Positions 26,362 to 34,226 of a DNA stretch of 64,000 nt are shown piece after piece. How positions within the stretch are numbered: the first letter of the stretch is position 1; the number at the start of each line of letters is the position of its first letter. The DNA is taken from NCBI GenBank assembly GCA_021784595.1, contig JAJYHT010000088.1, positions 42,591 through 106,590 on the forward strand, written 5' to 3'. The translations under genes were made by a program, and so were the position numbers. This DNA is from Bacillota bacterium (lineage in GTDB: Bacteria > Bacillota > Sulfobacillia > Sulfobacillales > Sulfobacillaceae). The notes under the pieces were generated by a model that saw nothing but the letters and a program-made list of their open reading frames with translations, was not told where the DNA came from and did no database searches.

Positions 26362-27299
26362 ACCTGCGCACGTATCAGGGTGGGGACGAAGGAGCCATCA
26401 TCCAATTATGGAACAGGACATTGATTCATGATCCGATTGATGCGAGCACATTTTACCGAAAGGTGTTGTTGGATGCTAATTTTGACGTATCTGGCGTGTG
26501 GGTGGCAGAAATTGACTCCCAGTTAGTAGGATACATACAAGCCATTGTGCGGCGAGTGCCGCTCGGCACTGAATACGAACCAGACGTTGGCTGGATTACC
26601 GCCATAGCGGTCGATCCCAATTTTCAGGGACGCGGCATTGCCAGCCAATTAATGGACCACGCGCTCGCCTACTTACGGTCGAAGGGGCGTAAACGTGTTG
26701 AGTTTTCATCCTATGCGCCGTACTACGTGGTGCCTGGCTTGGATCGCGCCGGCTACCGGCACGCATTGGCGTTTTTTTCTTCCAAAGGATTTACGGTGCA
26801 GTATTCTCCAGTAGCTATGGATAAAGGTTTGGTCGACTTTGTCATGCCCCCAGATGTCCAGCACAAACTCGATCAACTAGTTCATGAAGGAGTCGTGGTG
26901 GAACCCATTTCTCCTCCGTATTTCACAAGAGTGCTGGAGTTTTGTGATCGTGAGTTCTATGCTGACTGGTCCCGTGCACTTCGGCAAGCCTTGGCGGCAA
27001 ATATTGACTGGGCTCAACTGCAAATATGCCGTGAAGGTGAGACTGTGCTGGGCTTTGCCATATTCGGGGCCTACGATGCCCACTTGGAGCGATTTGGGCC
27101 CTTTGGCGTCGGTGCATCGCAGCGGGGACGAGGATTGGGTAAAGCACTTTTATATCGCACGTTGGCGGAAATGAAACGTCGAGGGTGTCACTCGGCCTGG
27201 TTTTTGTGGACGGGCGAGAAATCGCCGGCCGGGCATCTCTATGATGGCGCGGGATTTGCAGTTACGCGGCGTTTTGACATTTTGCAAAAAACACTCTAA
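26358..27299 (+). CDS. tandem GNAT acetyltransferase
   Basis: A 313-residue protein with two GNAT domains. The first carries ITAIAVDPNFQGRGIASQLMDHAL (near residue 80-95). The second has FGVGASQRGRGLGKALLYRTL near residue 255 and ends in HLYDGAGFAVTRRF. The architecture matches mycothiol-synthase-like proteins, though the substrate is unknown. It is translationally coupled to the upstream glycosidase, and a LmbE-like deacetylase follows after 15 bases. The trio suggests processing of an amino-sugar compound, which is inference. Confidence 0.75.
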   Translation: MNLRTYQGGDEGAIIQLWNRTLIHDPIDASTFYRKVLLDANFDVSGVWVAEIDSQLVGYIQAIVRRVPLGTEYEPDVGWITAIAVDPNFQGRGIASQLMDHALAYLRSKGRKRVEFSSYAPYYVVPGLDRAGYRHALAFFSSKGFTVQYSPVAMDKGLVDFVMPPDVQHKLDQLVHEGVVVEPISPPYFTRVLEFCDREFYADWSRALRQALAANIDWAQLQICREGETVLGFAIFGAYDAHLERFGPFGVGASQRGRGLGKALLYRTLAEMKRRGCHSAWFLWTGEKSPAGHLYDGAGFAVTRRFDILQKTL

Positions 27300-27314
27300 G
27301 GCGGGTGAAGAGTT

Positions 27315-28004
27315 ATGCATATTTTAGCGGTGGGAGCCCATGCGGCTGATATGGAATTGACGGCTGGGGCTGCCATTCTTCTCTACACTACAGCGGGACA
27401 CACAGCGACATTGCTTCATTGCACTCTAGGAGAAAAGGGACATGCTCAAAAATCTCCTGAAGAGTACGGCCGACAAAAACTCGAAGAAGCGTCCGAAGCA
27501 GCACGGTTATTGGGGGCGCATTGGCGATTATTGGAGTATAAAGATGGAGAACTGCCAGTTTCAGAAGAGGTGTCTCGACAAATTGCCCAAGTGATTCGCG
27601 AAGAGCGTCCCGACATCTTAATTACACACCCGCCCCGTTCGATCCATGACGACCATGCCCGTTGCCACACGAATGTCATGCGAGCAAATTTTCTAGCTGA
27701 GCTGCCGGGGCTTTTCCCCAATCTGCCCCAACACTACGTTGCTAGAGTCTATTTTGCGGAGAACTGGGAGGACATGGAGGGCTTTGTTGCAGACACCTAT
27801 CTGGATGTGACTACGGTCTTTGATGACTGGCTTGCGGCTTCCTCGGCTTATGAACTGTTCCGGGGAGGCATTTCTTTATTCCGGTACCAAGATTATTATA
27901 GGGCGTTGGCGACCATGCGCGGCTGTTTGGGCAGAGCAGACAAGGCGGTGTCGTTTATGCGCCCTCCAGGATTTGGTAATAAGCGGGGCGTTTTAGTGTT
28001 GTAG
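27315..28004 (+). CDS. LmbE/PIG-L-family deacetylase, variant active site
   Basis: A 229-residue protein of the LmbE/PIG-L zinc deacetylase family. The usual AHPDDxE motif is altered to AHAADME (residues 8-14). The metal His9 and Asp12 remain, but Ala11 replaces the general-base Asp. The second metal motif is present as SIHDDHARCH (His111, His114). The family removes acetyl groups from N-acetylglucosaminyl compounds. With this substitution the enzyme may be altered or inactive, or may belong to a known variant subfamily. ATG 27315 follows AAGGCGGG. It probably forms an operon with the two preceding genes. Confidence 0.75.
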   Translation: MHILAVGAHAADMELTAGAAILLYTTAGHTATLLHCTLGEKGHAQKSPEEYGRQKLEEASEAARLLGAHWRLLEYKDGELPVSEEVSRQIAQVIREERPDILITHPPRSIHDDHARCHTNVMRANFLAELPGLFPNLPQHYVARVYFAENWEDMEGFVADTYLDVTTVFDDWLAASSAYELFRGGISLFRYQDYYRALATMRGCLGRADKAVSFMRPPGFGNKRGVLVL

Positions 28005-28093
28005 CGATTTAAGCATCATGGGGCATAAATGGTGCGGACGGGCATAGGGTAGGACAAAACACGGTGAGATTTTGTTGTTTTGGGAGGATGCCC

Positions 28094-29116
28094 ATGAAGC
28101 GACCAATGACCCTTTTTCTCTTGTTGGTGTTTGCGGCGGTGCAGATCTACTTTGCTAAACTTCCGATTTCCCATCAGGTCCAAGGCTCTACCTGGATTGA
28201 CGTGGGAAGAGTGCCCGGCGGGCTGGTCCGGCGAGAGGGAGAATATTATCTTGTCGGTGCAGAAAAAGCATTTCAATTACATGCTAACGGTGTACACATC
28301 ACCATGTCTCCGGTATCTCTGTCATGGATGGATATTCCCCAGCCTTCAGGGCAAGGTATATGGCATCTGGCTTTAGGCGCACAGATGATTCCGCTTGTGG
28401 GAATCGGCGGATTAGTGTATCCGGCTCCTAATGGCCAAAGTGTGATATGGGTCGACCAGGGCACAGCGCGGGCGTATGTATCAAGCCCGGCCACTGGTGC
28501 GCTGAATCCCTTGGATCCTGGTCTGGCCGGGGTGAAACGTGCGTTATGGGCTCAAGATAGTCATGCTTTGGCTCTTTTGGGTCAAGGTCCGAGTGGTGCG
28601 GGCCTTTACGTCTGGGATGGCGATCACAACCTGGTCCCGGTGATTCTTCCCAATGGCACAGCACAAATTGCGCAATTTGGATTCACCCGCAAGGAAGCGG
28701 TAGTGGCCGTGTTGAATACTGGTCGTGTGGTGTGGCAGGGACACGGCTTGATTCAGTCATTACCGGCCTTAAAGCCGGTAGCAGTGGCTTCCGAGCATGC
28801 CAGCGTATTAGGCATGACAGCGAACCAAGTAATTTTTTGGCATGATGGTCAAAAAATAAGTAGTAGTCGTCCAGACGAAATTTGGCAAGGAGCGCCGCGT
28901 TTTTCATCCAATGGCGAAATGGCCGCCATATTGGCGCGTACTATGGATGGACAACAAAAACTTCTTTTATATGGTCTACACCATCACTGGGCAATATCTG
29001 TGCCTTATCCGAATACCCCATATCATCTTATTGGATTTTTAGGCAATCATTGGGTTCTGGTGACGGTGCCGAGCGGTAATCATGCCGGAACTTATGCGTG
29101 GTGGATTAGTGGATAG
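28094..29116 (+). CDS. exported or membrane-anchored protein of unknown function
   Basis: A 340-residue protein with an N-terminal signal or anchor (KRPMTLFLLLVFAAVQIYF) and a long beta-rich region. Regular repeats with W/G-rich strands such as YVWDGDHNLVPVILPNGTAQ and FWHDGQKISSSRPDEIWQGA suggest a beta-propeller-like extracytoplasmic fold. ATG 28094 fits GGGAGG at 28082-28087 better than the ATG at 28088. No family is recognised. It stands alone between the deacetylase and the tRNA cluster. Confidence 0.6.
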   Translation: MKRPMTLFLLLVFAAVQIYFAKLPISHQVQGSTWIDVGRVPGGLVRREGEYYLVGAEKAFQLHANGVHITMSPVSLSWMDIPQPSGQGIWHLALGAQMIPLVGIGGLVYPAPNGQSVIWVDQGTARAYVSSPATGALNPLDPGLAGVKRALWAQDSHALALLGQGPSGAGLYVWDGDHNLVPVILPNGTAQIAQFGFTRKEAVVAVLNTGRVVWQGHGLIQSLPALKPVAVASEHASVLGMTANQVIFWHDGQKISSSRPDEIWQGAPRFSSNGEMAAILARTMDGQQKLLLYGLHHHWAISVPYPNTPYHLIGFLGNHWVLVTVPSGNHAGTYAWWISG

Positions 29117-29206
29117 ATGCTCACTCAATAATTCTATAAATTTTCCAGTGCCAGCCTCTTTCCTTTCATCAGGATGCATGATATTATAGGCGCTGTGGTT
29201 TGAAAC

Positions 29207-29235
29207 TTGACGAGCGCTGAGCAGTATCATATAAT
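29207..29235 (+). promoter_or_regulatory. promoter of the tRNA Val-Asp-Phe cluster
   Basis: TTGACG at 29207-29212 and TATAAT at 29230-29235 are separated by 17 bases. This is a near-consensus vegetative promoter 17 bases before the first tRNA. Confidence 0.85.
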
Positions 29236-29252
29236 CAGTTTCGCACCTTTTT

Positions 29253-29327
29253 GGGCGGATAGCTCAGCGGTAGAGCACCTGCCTTACAAGCAGGGGGTCA
29301 CAGGTTCGAAACCTGTTTCGCCCACCA
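29253..29327 (+). tRNA. tRNA-Val (anticodon TAC)
   Basis: The 75-base sequence folds into a full cloverleaf. The acceptor GGGCGGA pairs with TTCGCCC, the anticodon loop CTTACAA reads Val (TAC), the T-loop is GGTTCGAAACC and CCA is encoded. Confidence 0.95.
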
Positions 29328-29335
29328 TATGAGTC

Positions 29336-29413
29336 GGAGGCGTGGTGTAGTCGGCCTAACACGCATGCCTGTCACGCATGAGATCACGGGTTCGAATCCC
29401 GTCGCCTCCGCCA
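29336..29413 (+). tRNA. tRNA-Asp (anticodon GTC)
   Basis: The acceptor GGAGGCG pairs with CGCCTCC. The anticodon loop CTGTCAC gives GTC. The T-arm GGGTTCGAATCCC is canonical and CCA is encoded. Confidence 0.95.
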
Positions 29414-29417
29414 TTAT

Positions 29418-29493
<76 letters not shown>

Positions 29494-29525
29494 TTTTTTT
29501 GACACATAAGAGAGTTCAGGGTTTA

Positions 29526-29559
29526 CACCGCTACATTGGTAGGCGGTGATTTTTTATTT
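29526..29559 (+). terminator. terminator after tRNA cluster
   Basis: CACCGCTAC and GTAGGCGGTG form a stem with one bulge, followed by ATTTTTTATTT. It is a likely intrinsic terminator for the tRNA transcript. Confidence 0.65.
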
Positions 29560-29614
29560 GGTGTGCCTATAGTGTGCCGACTTGTGTACCCCCCGGAAAC
29601 AACATCTGTTCGGT

Positions 29615-29776
29615 CTAATTGGTAGCGTGCTGCTGCATAGTTGGATGGACATGGCTATAGGTGTCATAAGTCAATGGGATATTGGCATGGCCTAAACGCT
29701 TACTCACGATTTTTAGATGGGCTCCTGCGGCCAATAAAAGGGTGGCACAGGTATGGCGTAAGCGTGGTGCAAGCGG
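29615..29776 (-). pseudogene. tyrosine recombinase (phage integrase) C-terminal remnant
   Basis: Minus-strand translation gives a typical integrase tail: LRHTCATLLLAAGAHLKIVS, then KRLGHANIPLTYDTYSHVHP and a TAG at 29617-29615. The arginine of LRHT, the histidine of LGHAN and the nucleophile tyrosine in DTYSHV are recognisable. The frame is stopped by a TGA a few codons upstream and the remaining 250-300 residues are missing. It points toward the tRNA-Phe gene, the classical position of an integrase at an attachment site. It marks a decayed integrative element. Confidence 0.75.
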
Positions 29777-29929
29777 ACTGGGAGTAGCAAGTCAGCGGCA
29801 CTCAACGCCGCTCATTGTGGTCCTTCCTGCAGAGCAAAGGGAGTCGATTCCCGCTTGTCTGGCGGTCATACTCCCGGTCAAAATCGTTCGTTTGGAAGAG
29901 GTTCATGTTAAGTGGAGGTGTTTATCACG

Positions 29930-30658
29930 ATGCAGGGAGGTTATTCCGATAACCTAAAGTCCAAGGCCGCCATCGGCATTGTTGGGGACTATAATCCGCA
30001 TTATGCTGTCCATCAGTTCACGAATGCGGCGTTTTCTGACATACCAGAGGCCCCAGCGTTCGAATGGATTCCCACGGATGCGATCCTCGAGGCGGGAGTT
30101 GATCGGCTATCGGTTTATTCGGGACTGTTGATTGCACCCGGTAGTCCCTATCGTAGTATGGATGGTGCTCTGAGCGCGATTCGATTTGCCCGCGAACGCG
30201 GCGTCCCGCTACTCGGTACCTGAGGGGGATTTCAGCACATGGTCGTCGACTACGTGCGCCATGTCCTCCGGGTTGAGGACGCTGATCATGGAGAATCCAG
30301 TCCCAACGCACCCCACCTGGCGATTACGGCTCTTGCATGCTCGTTGGTGGGGCAAGAACATTCAGTTCACCTCGTGTCGGATTCGCGAGCTGAGGCCCTA
30401 TACGGTGGTACAAACCCTGTCGAGTCCTATTGTTGTAATTACGGGTTGAATCCAGAGTACCGGGACCGACTCCATGCGGCAGGATTCCATGTGAGTGGTG
30501 TCGACTCTGACACAGAGCCACGGATCATGGAACTGTCCGACCATCCGTTTTATATCGGTACGCTATTTGTGCCGCAGGCTCGGTCATCACGGGAGCATCC
30601 ACATCCCATCATTCAAGGGTTTATTACCGCTGCAAAAGCCCGCTTCGCCAAGACCTAG
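29930..30658 (+). CDS. candidate selenoprotein, CTP-synthase-C-terminus-related family (UGA-Sec at codon 98)
   Basis: One frame continues through a TGA at 30221-30223 to a TAG at 30656-30658, giving 242 residues if UGA is decoded. Upstream is AAIGIVGDYNPHYAVHQF and ERGVPLLGT. Downstream is GGFQHMVVDYVRHVL, DADHGESSPNAP and HPFYIGTLFVPQA. The UGA falls exactly where class I glutamine-amidotransferase folds have the nucleophilic Cys (LGT-U-GGFQH). A family named CTP synthase C-terminal region-related (seleno)protein with this pattern is known to me. The His/Glu of the amidotransferase triad are not conserved. ATG 29930 follows GGAGGTG at 29914-29920. The gene lies in a decayed island, and activity depends on selA, which is interrupted. 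Without Sec insertion it would be a 97-residue fragment. Confidence 0.8.
30221..30269 (+). promoter_or_regulatory. SECIS-like hairpin after the UGA codon
   Basis: ACATGG (30237-30242) pairs with CCATGT (30259-30264). A single U at 30243 is bulged, then C44-G58 and G45-C57 pair below an 11-base loop. This bulged-U arrangement resembles the E. coli fdhF SECIS. GGGGGA next to the UGA can also pair with TCCTCC (30264-30269), extending the stem. Distance and shape fit a bacterial Sec insertion element. Confidence 0.6.
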
Positions 30659-31456
30659 ATGGCGCTGGGGTTCCGAAATCGTAGACAAACGGATACCATC
30701 ATCAACTGTGTACCGTATACGTCGACATGATCCATAGGACGCCATTAATCGGATCCGAGAAGGGGAGGCTCTCAAGTACCCGCTGCCAGAAGGATGGCGG
30801 TTACTGCGTTCCTCCAGTAATGTAGAGTGCGTGTTTTAAGCGCGGTCTGGTTCCTTCGGAATTGTGGTTCAAGCGATATGCGCACCAAGGCGTCGTAATC
30901 GAAATGGCCGATGAGGTCATAAAGGCCGCTGCGCGTCTACATGGCATCCAACAGTGGTTGTTGGGCTCCTTCTTGAAGAAATGGTGCGAAAAAGGTTTCC
31001 ACGCATTTTGGCGCCACCCTAAGGGACCAGCTAACCTTTACCCATAAGTTTTTGGCTACTTCAGCGGCAATGTTTCCCATGGTTATCTGCCGTGGGCGAT
31101 CGCTCTCAACAGAAAAAAATTTTTGAGGGCAGTATGTCATGGCAAAGGAATTTGCGTTTGGGCTGACGATTACGAACAACTGTAGTAGCCAAATGGTGGA
31201 GCCGTGTGGCCACGCTCTATAGCATTACTTGGTCAACGCACCTGCAATTGTGTGATGAGATGCCCGACAAGAAGTTGAGGATCTCGGGAAAAGTCTTTGA
31301 AGGTAAGGCCTAACTAAACGCTGATCGTAGTCTTGGAATCCGTACAGTCGTTATGCCAAGTTTGCAAAGGCAGGTCTTGGTTTACCAGGTGACCTTAACT
31401 GTGTCCAACGAGTGGCTATGTTAACATATTATGAGTCTCCACACATTCTATATCAC
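30659..31456. other. 800 bases without an intact gene (degraded DNA)
   Basis: No open frame with a ribosome site is found. Short fragments, such as one containing RIREGEALKYPLPEGWRLL near 30750-30810 and a helical plus-strand stretch near 30862-31047, look like remnants of genes broken by stops and shifts, but I cannot name them. The interval continues the decayed island that starts at the tRNA-Phe gene. Confidence 0.5.
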
Positions 31457-31469
31457 AAGGGGCGAGCAC

Positions 31470-32177
31470 ATGGGCGAAATCATTGCAATGGGGGGCGGAG
31501 GATTTTCTATGGAACCGGACAATTCTTTACTCGACTTGTATGTGTTAAATCAGGCTTCTGCAACAAGAGCGAAAATCTGTTTCTTACCTACTGCCAGCGG
31601 CGATTCTGAAGCCTATATAGCCAAATTTTATAAGGCTTTCGAACAGTATTCCTGCGAGCCATCCCACTTGTCTTTATTCCGATTGCCCACCAGGGACCTG
31701 GAGAATTACGTTCTCGAAAAAGATGTGATCTATGTGGGTGGTGGAAACACTAAGAGCATGTTGGCTCTTTGGACGGAATGGGGCTTAGATGTCATTCTAC
31801 GAAAAGCATGGGAGAAAGGTGTTTTGCTGACGGGACTTAGTGCGGGCTCCATTTGTTGGTTTGAGCAAGGTTTGACCGACTCCTACGGCGACGTCTTGCA
31901 ACCATTAAAATGTCTGGGGTTTTTAAAGGGCAGCAACTGTCCCCATTATGACAGTGAAGCGGCGAGGCGGCCAACTTTTCATAAGTACATATTGGCGGCA
32001 GATATGCTGGCTGGATATGCCGCCGACGACGGGGTCGCTCTGCATTTTTCGGGAACGGAACTCAAACAGGCGGTAAGTTCTCGTCCTCATTCCAGGGCCT
32101 ACTATGTCAATACTAAGGACGGCACACCAGTGGAACAAGAGGTTCATACCATTTATCTAGGGAATAGGTGTTTTTAG
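31470..32177 (+). CDS. peptidase S51 / dipeptidase-E-like protein
   Basis: A 235-residue serine peptidase-like protein of the PepE/cyanophycinase group. The nucleophile elbow GLSAGSICWF (Ser near residue 122) is clear, as are IIAMGGGGFSMEPD at the N terminus, KICFLPTASGDSE and VIYVGGGNTKSMLALW. The family hydrolyses Asp-X dipeptides or related acyl bonds in the cytoplasm. ATG 31470 is preferred over the upstream in-frame start because AAGGGG at 31457-31462 precedes it. It is the only fully intact ordinary gene in the island. Confidence 0.82.
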   Translation: MGEIIAMGGGGFSMEPDNSLLDLYVLNQASATRAKICFLPTASGDSEAYIAKFYKAFEQYSCEPSHLSLFRLPTRDLENYVLEKDVIYVGGGNTKSMLALWTEWGLDVILRKAWEKGVLLTGLSAGSICWFEQGLTDSYGDVLQPLKCLGFLKGSNCPHYDSEAARRPTFHKYILAADMLAGYAADDGVALHFSGTELKQAVSSRPHSRAYYVNTKDGTPVEQEVHTIYLGNRCF

Positions 32178-32266
32178 GAATTTGGAGAATAGCGGTATGT
32201 GTCGAATGGTTCCACCTATAGGCCCTTGGATTCTGGTTATACTGTCCGTAACCATATAGACGGAGG

Positions 32267-32640
32267 GATGTTCTACTGGATCCGGAATTAAAACTTTATT
32301 TAGCTACAATTCGTACTGATATGGCGCAATTATTTGTCCGGATGGGAAAGTCGAGAATACGCTGAGCAGTTGAATGTTAAGACCCGTGCGCATGCCGAGC
32401 GGTTGACTTGCAAATATGCTGAATGTATTGCAAATGTAGAATCTCACATGCCCTAGAGGGCTCCAACAGTGACAGAATGTGCCTGACTTGGCTATAGCGA
32501 CGTTGTCTAAGAAGCTAAGCGCTAACTTTCCATGAGTAGACCATAAGATTAGAGAGCTGGCCACATTTTTAGGTCTAAGCGACCATGCCGTATTGGATTA
32601 GCAGCATGAAAAGCTTTCCGGGCTAATCTGACCGAGAGTA
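32267..32640 (+). pseudogene. degraded gene, possibly HD-GYP-like
   Basis: Fragments in shifted frames can be read in order: LDPELKLYLATIRTDMAQLF, then after a frameshift near 32350 YAEQLNVKTRAHAERLTCKY, and near 32580 LGLSDHAVLD(stop)QHEKLSG. HAERL...YA and the HEKLSG piece resemble parts of HD-GYP signalling proteins, but that is tentative. At least one frameshift and three stops show the gene is dead. GGAGGG at 32262-32267 may be its old ribosome site. Confidence 0.35.
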
Positions 32641-32668
32641 GCCACACTAGAGTCACGAGGTGAAGATA

Positions 32669-33373
32669 ATGCAACGACGCACTAGTTGGATTTTAGCAGC
32701 GTTACTTGTGTTAACGGCATGGACTGTGGGTGTGGCGTCAATGCCTAAGCGGTTGCAAGCGGTCAATGCCACTAACCATGCTTCGTCGGTGGGAGGCATT
32801 CCCCAGTGGCCCTGGTCGCCTCTAGGGATTTCATGGGCGCCGCCTAAATTTGGCGTTATTCCATATACAGTCAAGATATCCAACGATGCAAGTCTACCCC
32901 AGGGTCAGGTTTTGTTGATGCAACCGGGTGATCCGGGTACCACCTATCAAGTGGGATCGGTAAAGGCCGTTGTCATGCCGCCTATCTCGGCTTCAATAGC
33001 GCAAGGTACGGCGGTGGTACATGCAGTAACGATTGATGGGCATGTATACCAATATGATAAGGTCACAACCATGCTGACGACTGCCTATAATGGTTCATTC
33101 AGCATGAATGGCCCATGGGGAGCAGTTGCAGCTTGGGATGGCAAGCCATTGCATAATGGGGATGTGGCGGTGGATCCGAGTATAATTCCCTTTGGCACTT
33201 ATCTTTATGTTGATGGCTATGGTCCAGCTCGAGCGGTGGATAGTGGATCCGCGATCTGGGGGGAACATATTGACCTTTTCTTTAAGGAATCGGCATTCAA
33301 AGTGGCAGAGTATGGCCTACAATGGCATAAGGTCTATTATCTGACCCAAAAGCCCTCGAATTATCCAGGATAG
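32669..33373 (+). CDS. exported G5/3D-domain protein
   Basis: A 234-residue secreted protein. A signal peptide (RRTSWILAALLVLTAWTVGVAS) is followed by a G5-like segment (VIPYTVKISNDASLPQGQVL, PGDPGTTYQ). The C-terminal 3D domain is marked by LTTAYNGSF, VAVDPSIIPFGTYLYVDGYG, ARAVDSGSAIWGEHIDLFF. The three conserved aspartates give the domain its name. It is related to the cell-wall proteins YabE, YocH and YuiC, which are linked to peptidoglycan cleavage. ATG 32669 has GAGGTGA at 32657-32663. Confidence 0.85.
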   Translation: MQRRTSWILAALLVLTAWTVGVASMPKRLQAVNATNHASSVGGIPQWPWSPLGISWAPPKFGVIPYTVKISNDASLPQGQVLLMQPGDPGTTYQVGSVKAVVMPPISASIAQGTAVVHAVTIDGHVYQYDKVTTMLTTAYNGSFSMNGPWGAVAAWDGKPLHNGDVAVDPSIIPFGTYLYVDGYGPARAVDSGSAIWGEHIDLFFKESAFKVAEYGLQWHKVYYLTQKPSNYPG

Positions 33374-33432
33374 TTCCATCTTGAAGGCGAATAAGCTATG
33401 ATGGTGCCAATATTCGGTAACGGAGGAGACGT

Positions 33433-34212
33433 ATGGGACTACTATCCGGCACTTGGTCGGTGGTCACGGGAATTGCCAACAAACGGAGCATGGCATGGGG
33501 AATAGCCAAGGCGTTTGATCGAGAAGGAGCACACCTAGTACTCACTTATCAAAATGACCGGCTAAAAGAGAACTTAGACAAGTTATTACCTGAATTGTCG
33601 CAGCCTCCGGTGGTACTGGCATTGGACGTAGCGGTGCAACAAAGTTTGGAAACGTTTGTTGCGGCAGTCGTCCAAGCATGTCCAGATGGGATTCACACAC
33701 TAGTGCACTCAATGGCTTACGCCAACCGCGAAGATCTTGAAGGGCGCTTTGTTGACACCACTTGGGACGGTTATATGATGGCGCAAAACATTAGCGCGTA
33801 TTCATTGACTGCATTGACCCGAGGACTTCTGCCATTGTTTGAAATAGCAGGTACAGGCAGTGTAATCACCCTAACCTTTCAGGGTTCCACTCGCGTAATG
33901 CCTAACTATAACGTCATGGGAGTAGCTAAGGCGGCATTGGAGTCCTCGGTGCGCTACTTGGCGCATGATTTAGGACGAGAGCACATTAGAGTCAACGCGA
34001 TTTCCGCGGGGCCAGTGAAAACATTAGCAGCTTCTGGTGTCAAGGGAATTTCATCCGCACTGCATGAAGTGGTAGAACGGGCTCCAATTCCAGAAAATAT
34101 TACCACCGAAGACGTTGGCAACGCTGCGGTGTTCTTGGCATCACCATGGGCCCAAAGAATTACCGGGAACATTCTTTATGTTGATAGCGGACTACATATG
34201 ATGGGATTTTAG
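33433..34212 (+). CDS. fabI: enoyl-[acyl-carrier-protein] reductase
   Basis: A 259-residue short-chain dehydrogenase-like FabI that reduces enoyl-ACP in the last step of fatty-acid elongation. The NAD motif VTGIANKRSMAWGIAKAF is diagnostic, as are LVHSMAYANREDLEG, PNYNVMGVAKAALE (Tyr159, Lys166) and VNAISAGPVKTLAASG. The first of the two usual tyrosines is Phe149 (TLTFQGSTRV). This residue is less critical, so activity is probably kept. ATG 33433 follows GGAGGAG. The next gene also acts on acyl chains. Confidence 0.93.
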   Translation: MGLLSGTWSVVTGIANKRSMAWGIAKAFDREGAHLVLTYQNDRLKENLDKLLPELSQPPVVLALDVAVQQSLETFVAAVVQACPDGIHTLVHSMAYANREDLEGRFVDTTWDGYMMAQNISAYSLTALTRGLLPLFEIAGTGSVITLTFQGSTRVMPNYNVMGVAKAALESSVRYLAHDLGREHIRVNAISAGPVKTLAASGVKGISSALHEVVERAPIPENITTEDVGNAAVFLASPWAQRITGNILYVDSGLHMMGF

Positions 34213-34226
34213 GAGGAATTTTTGTG

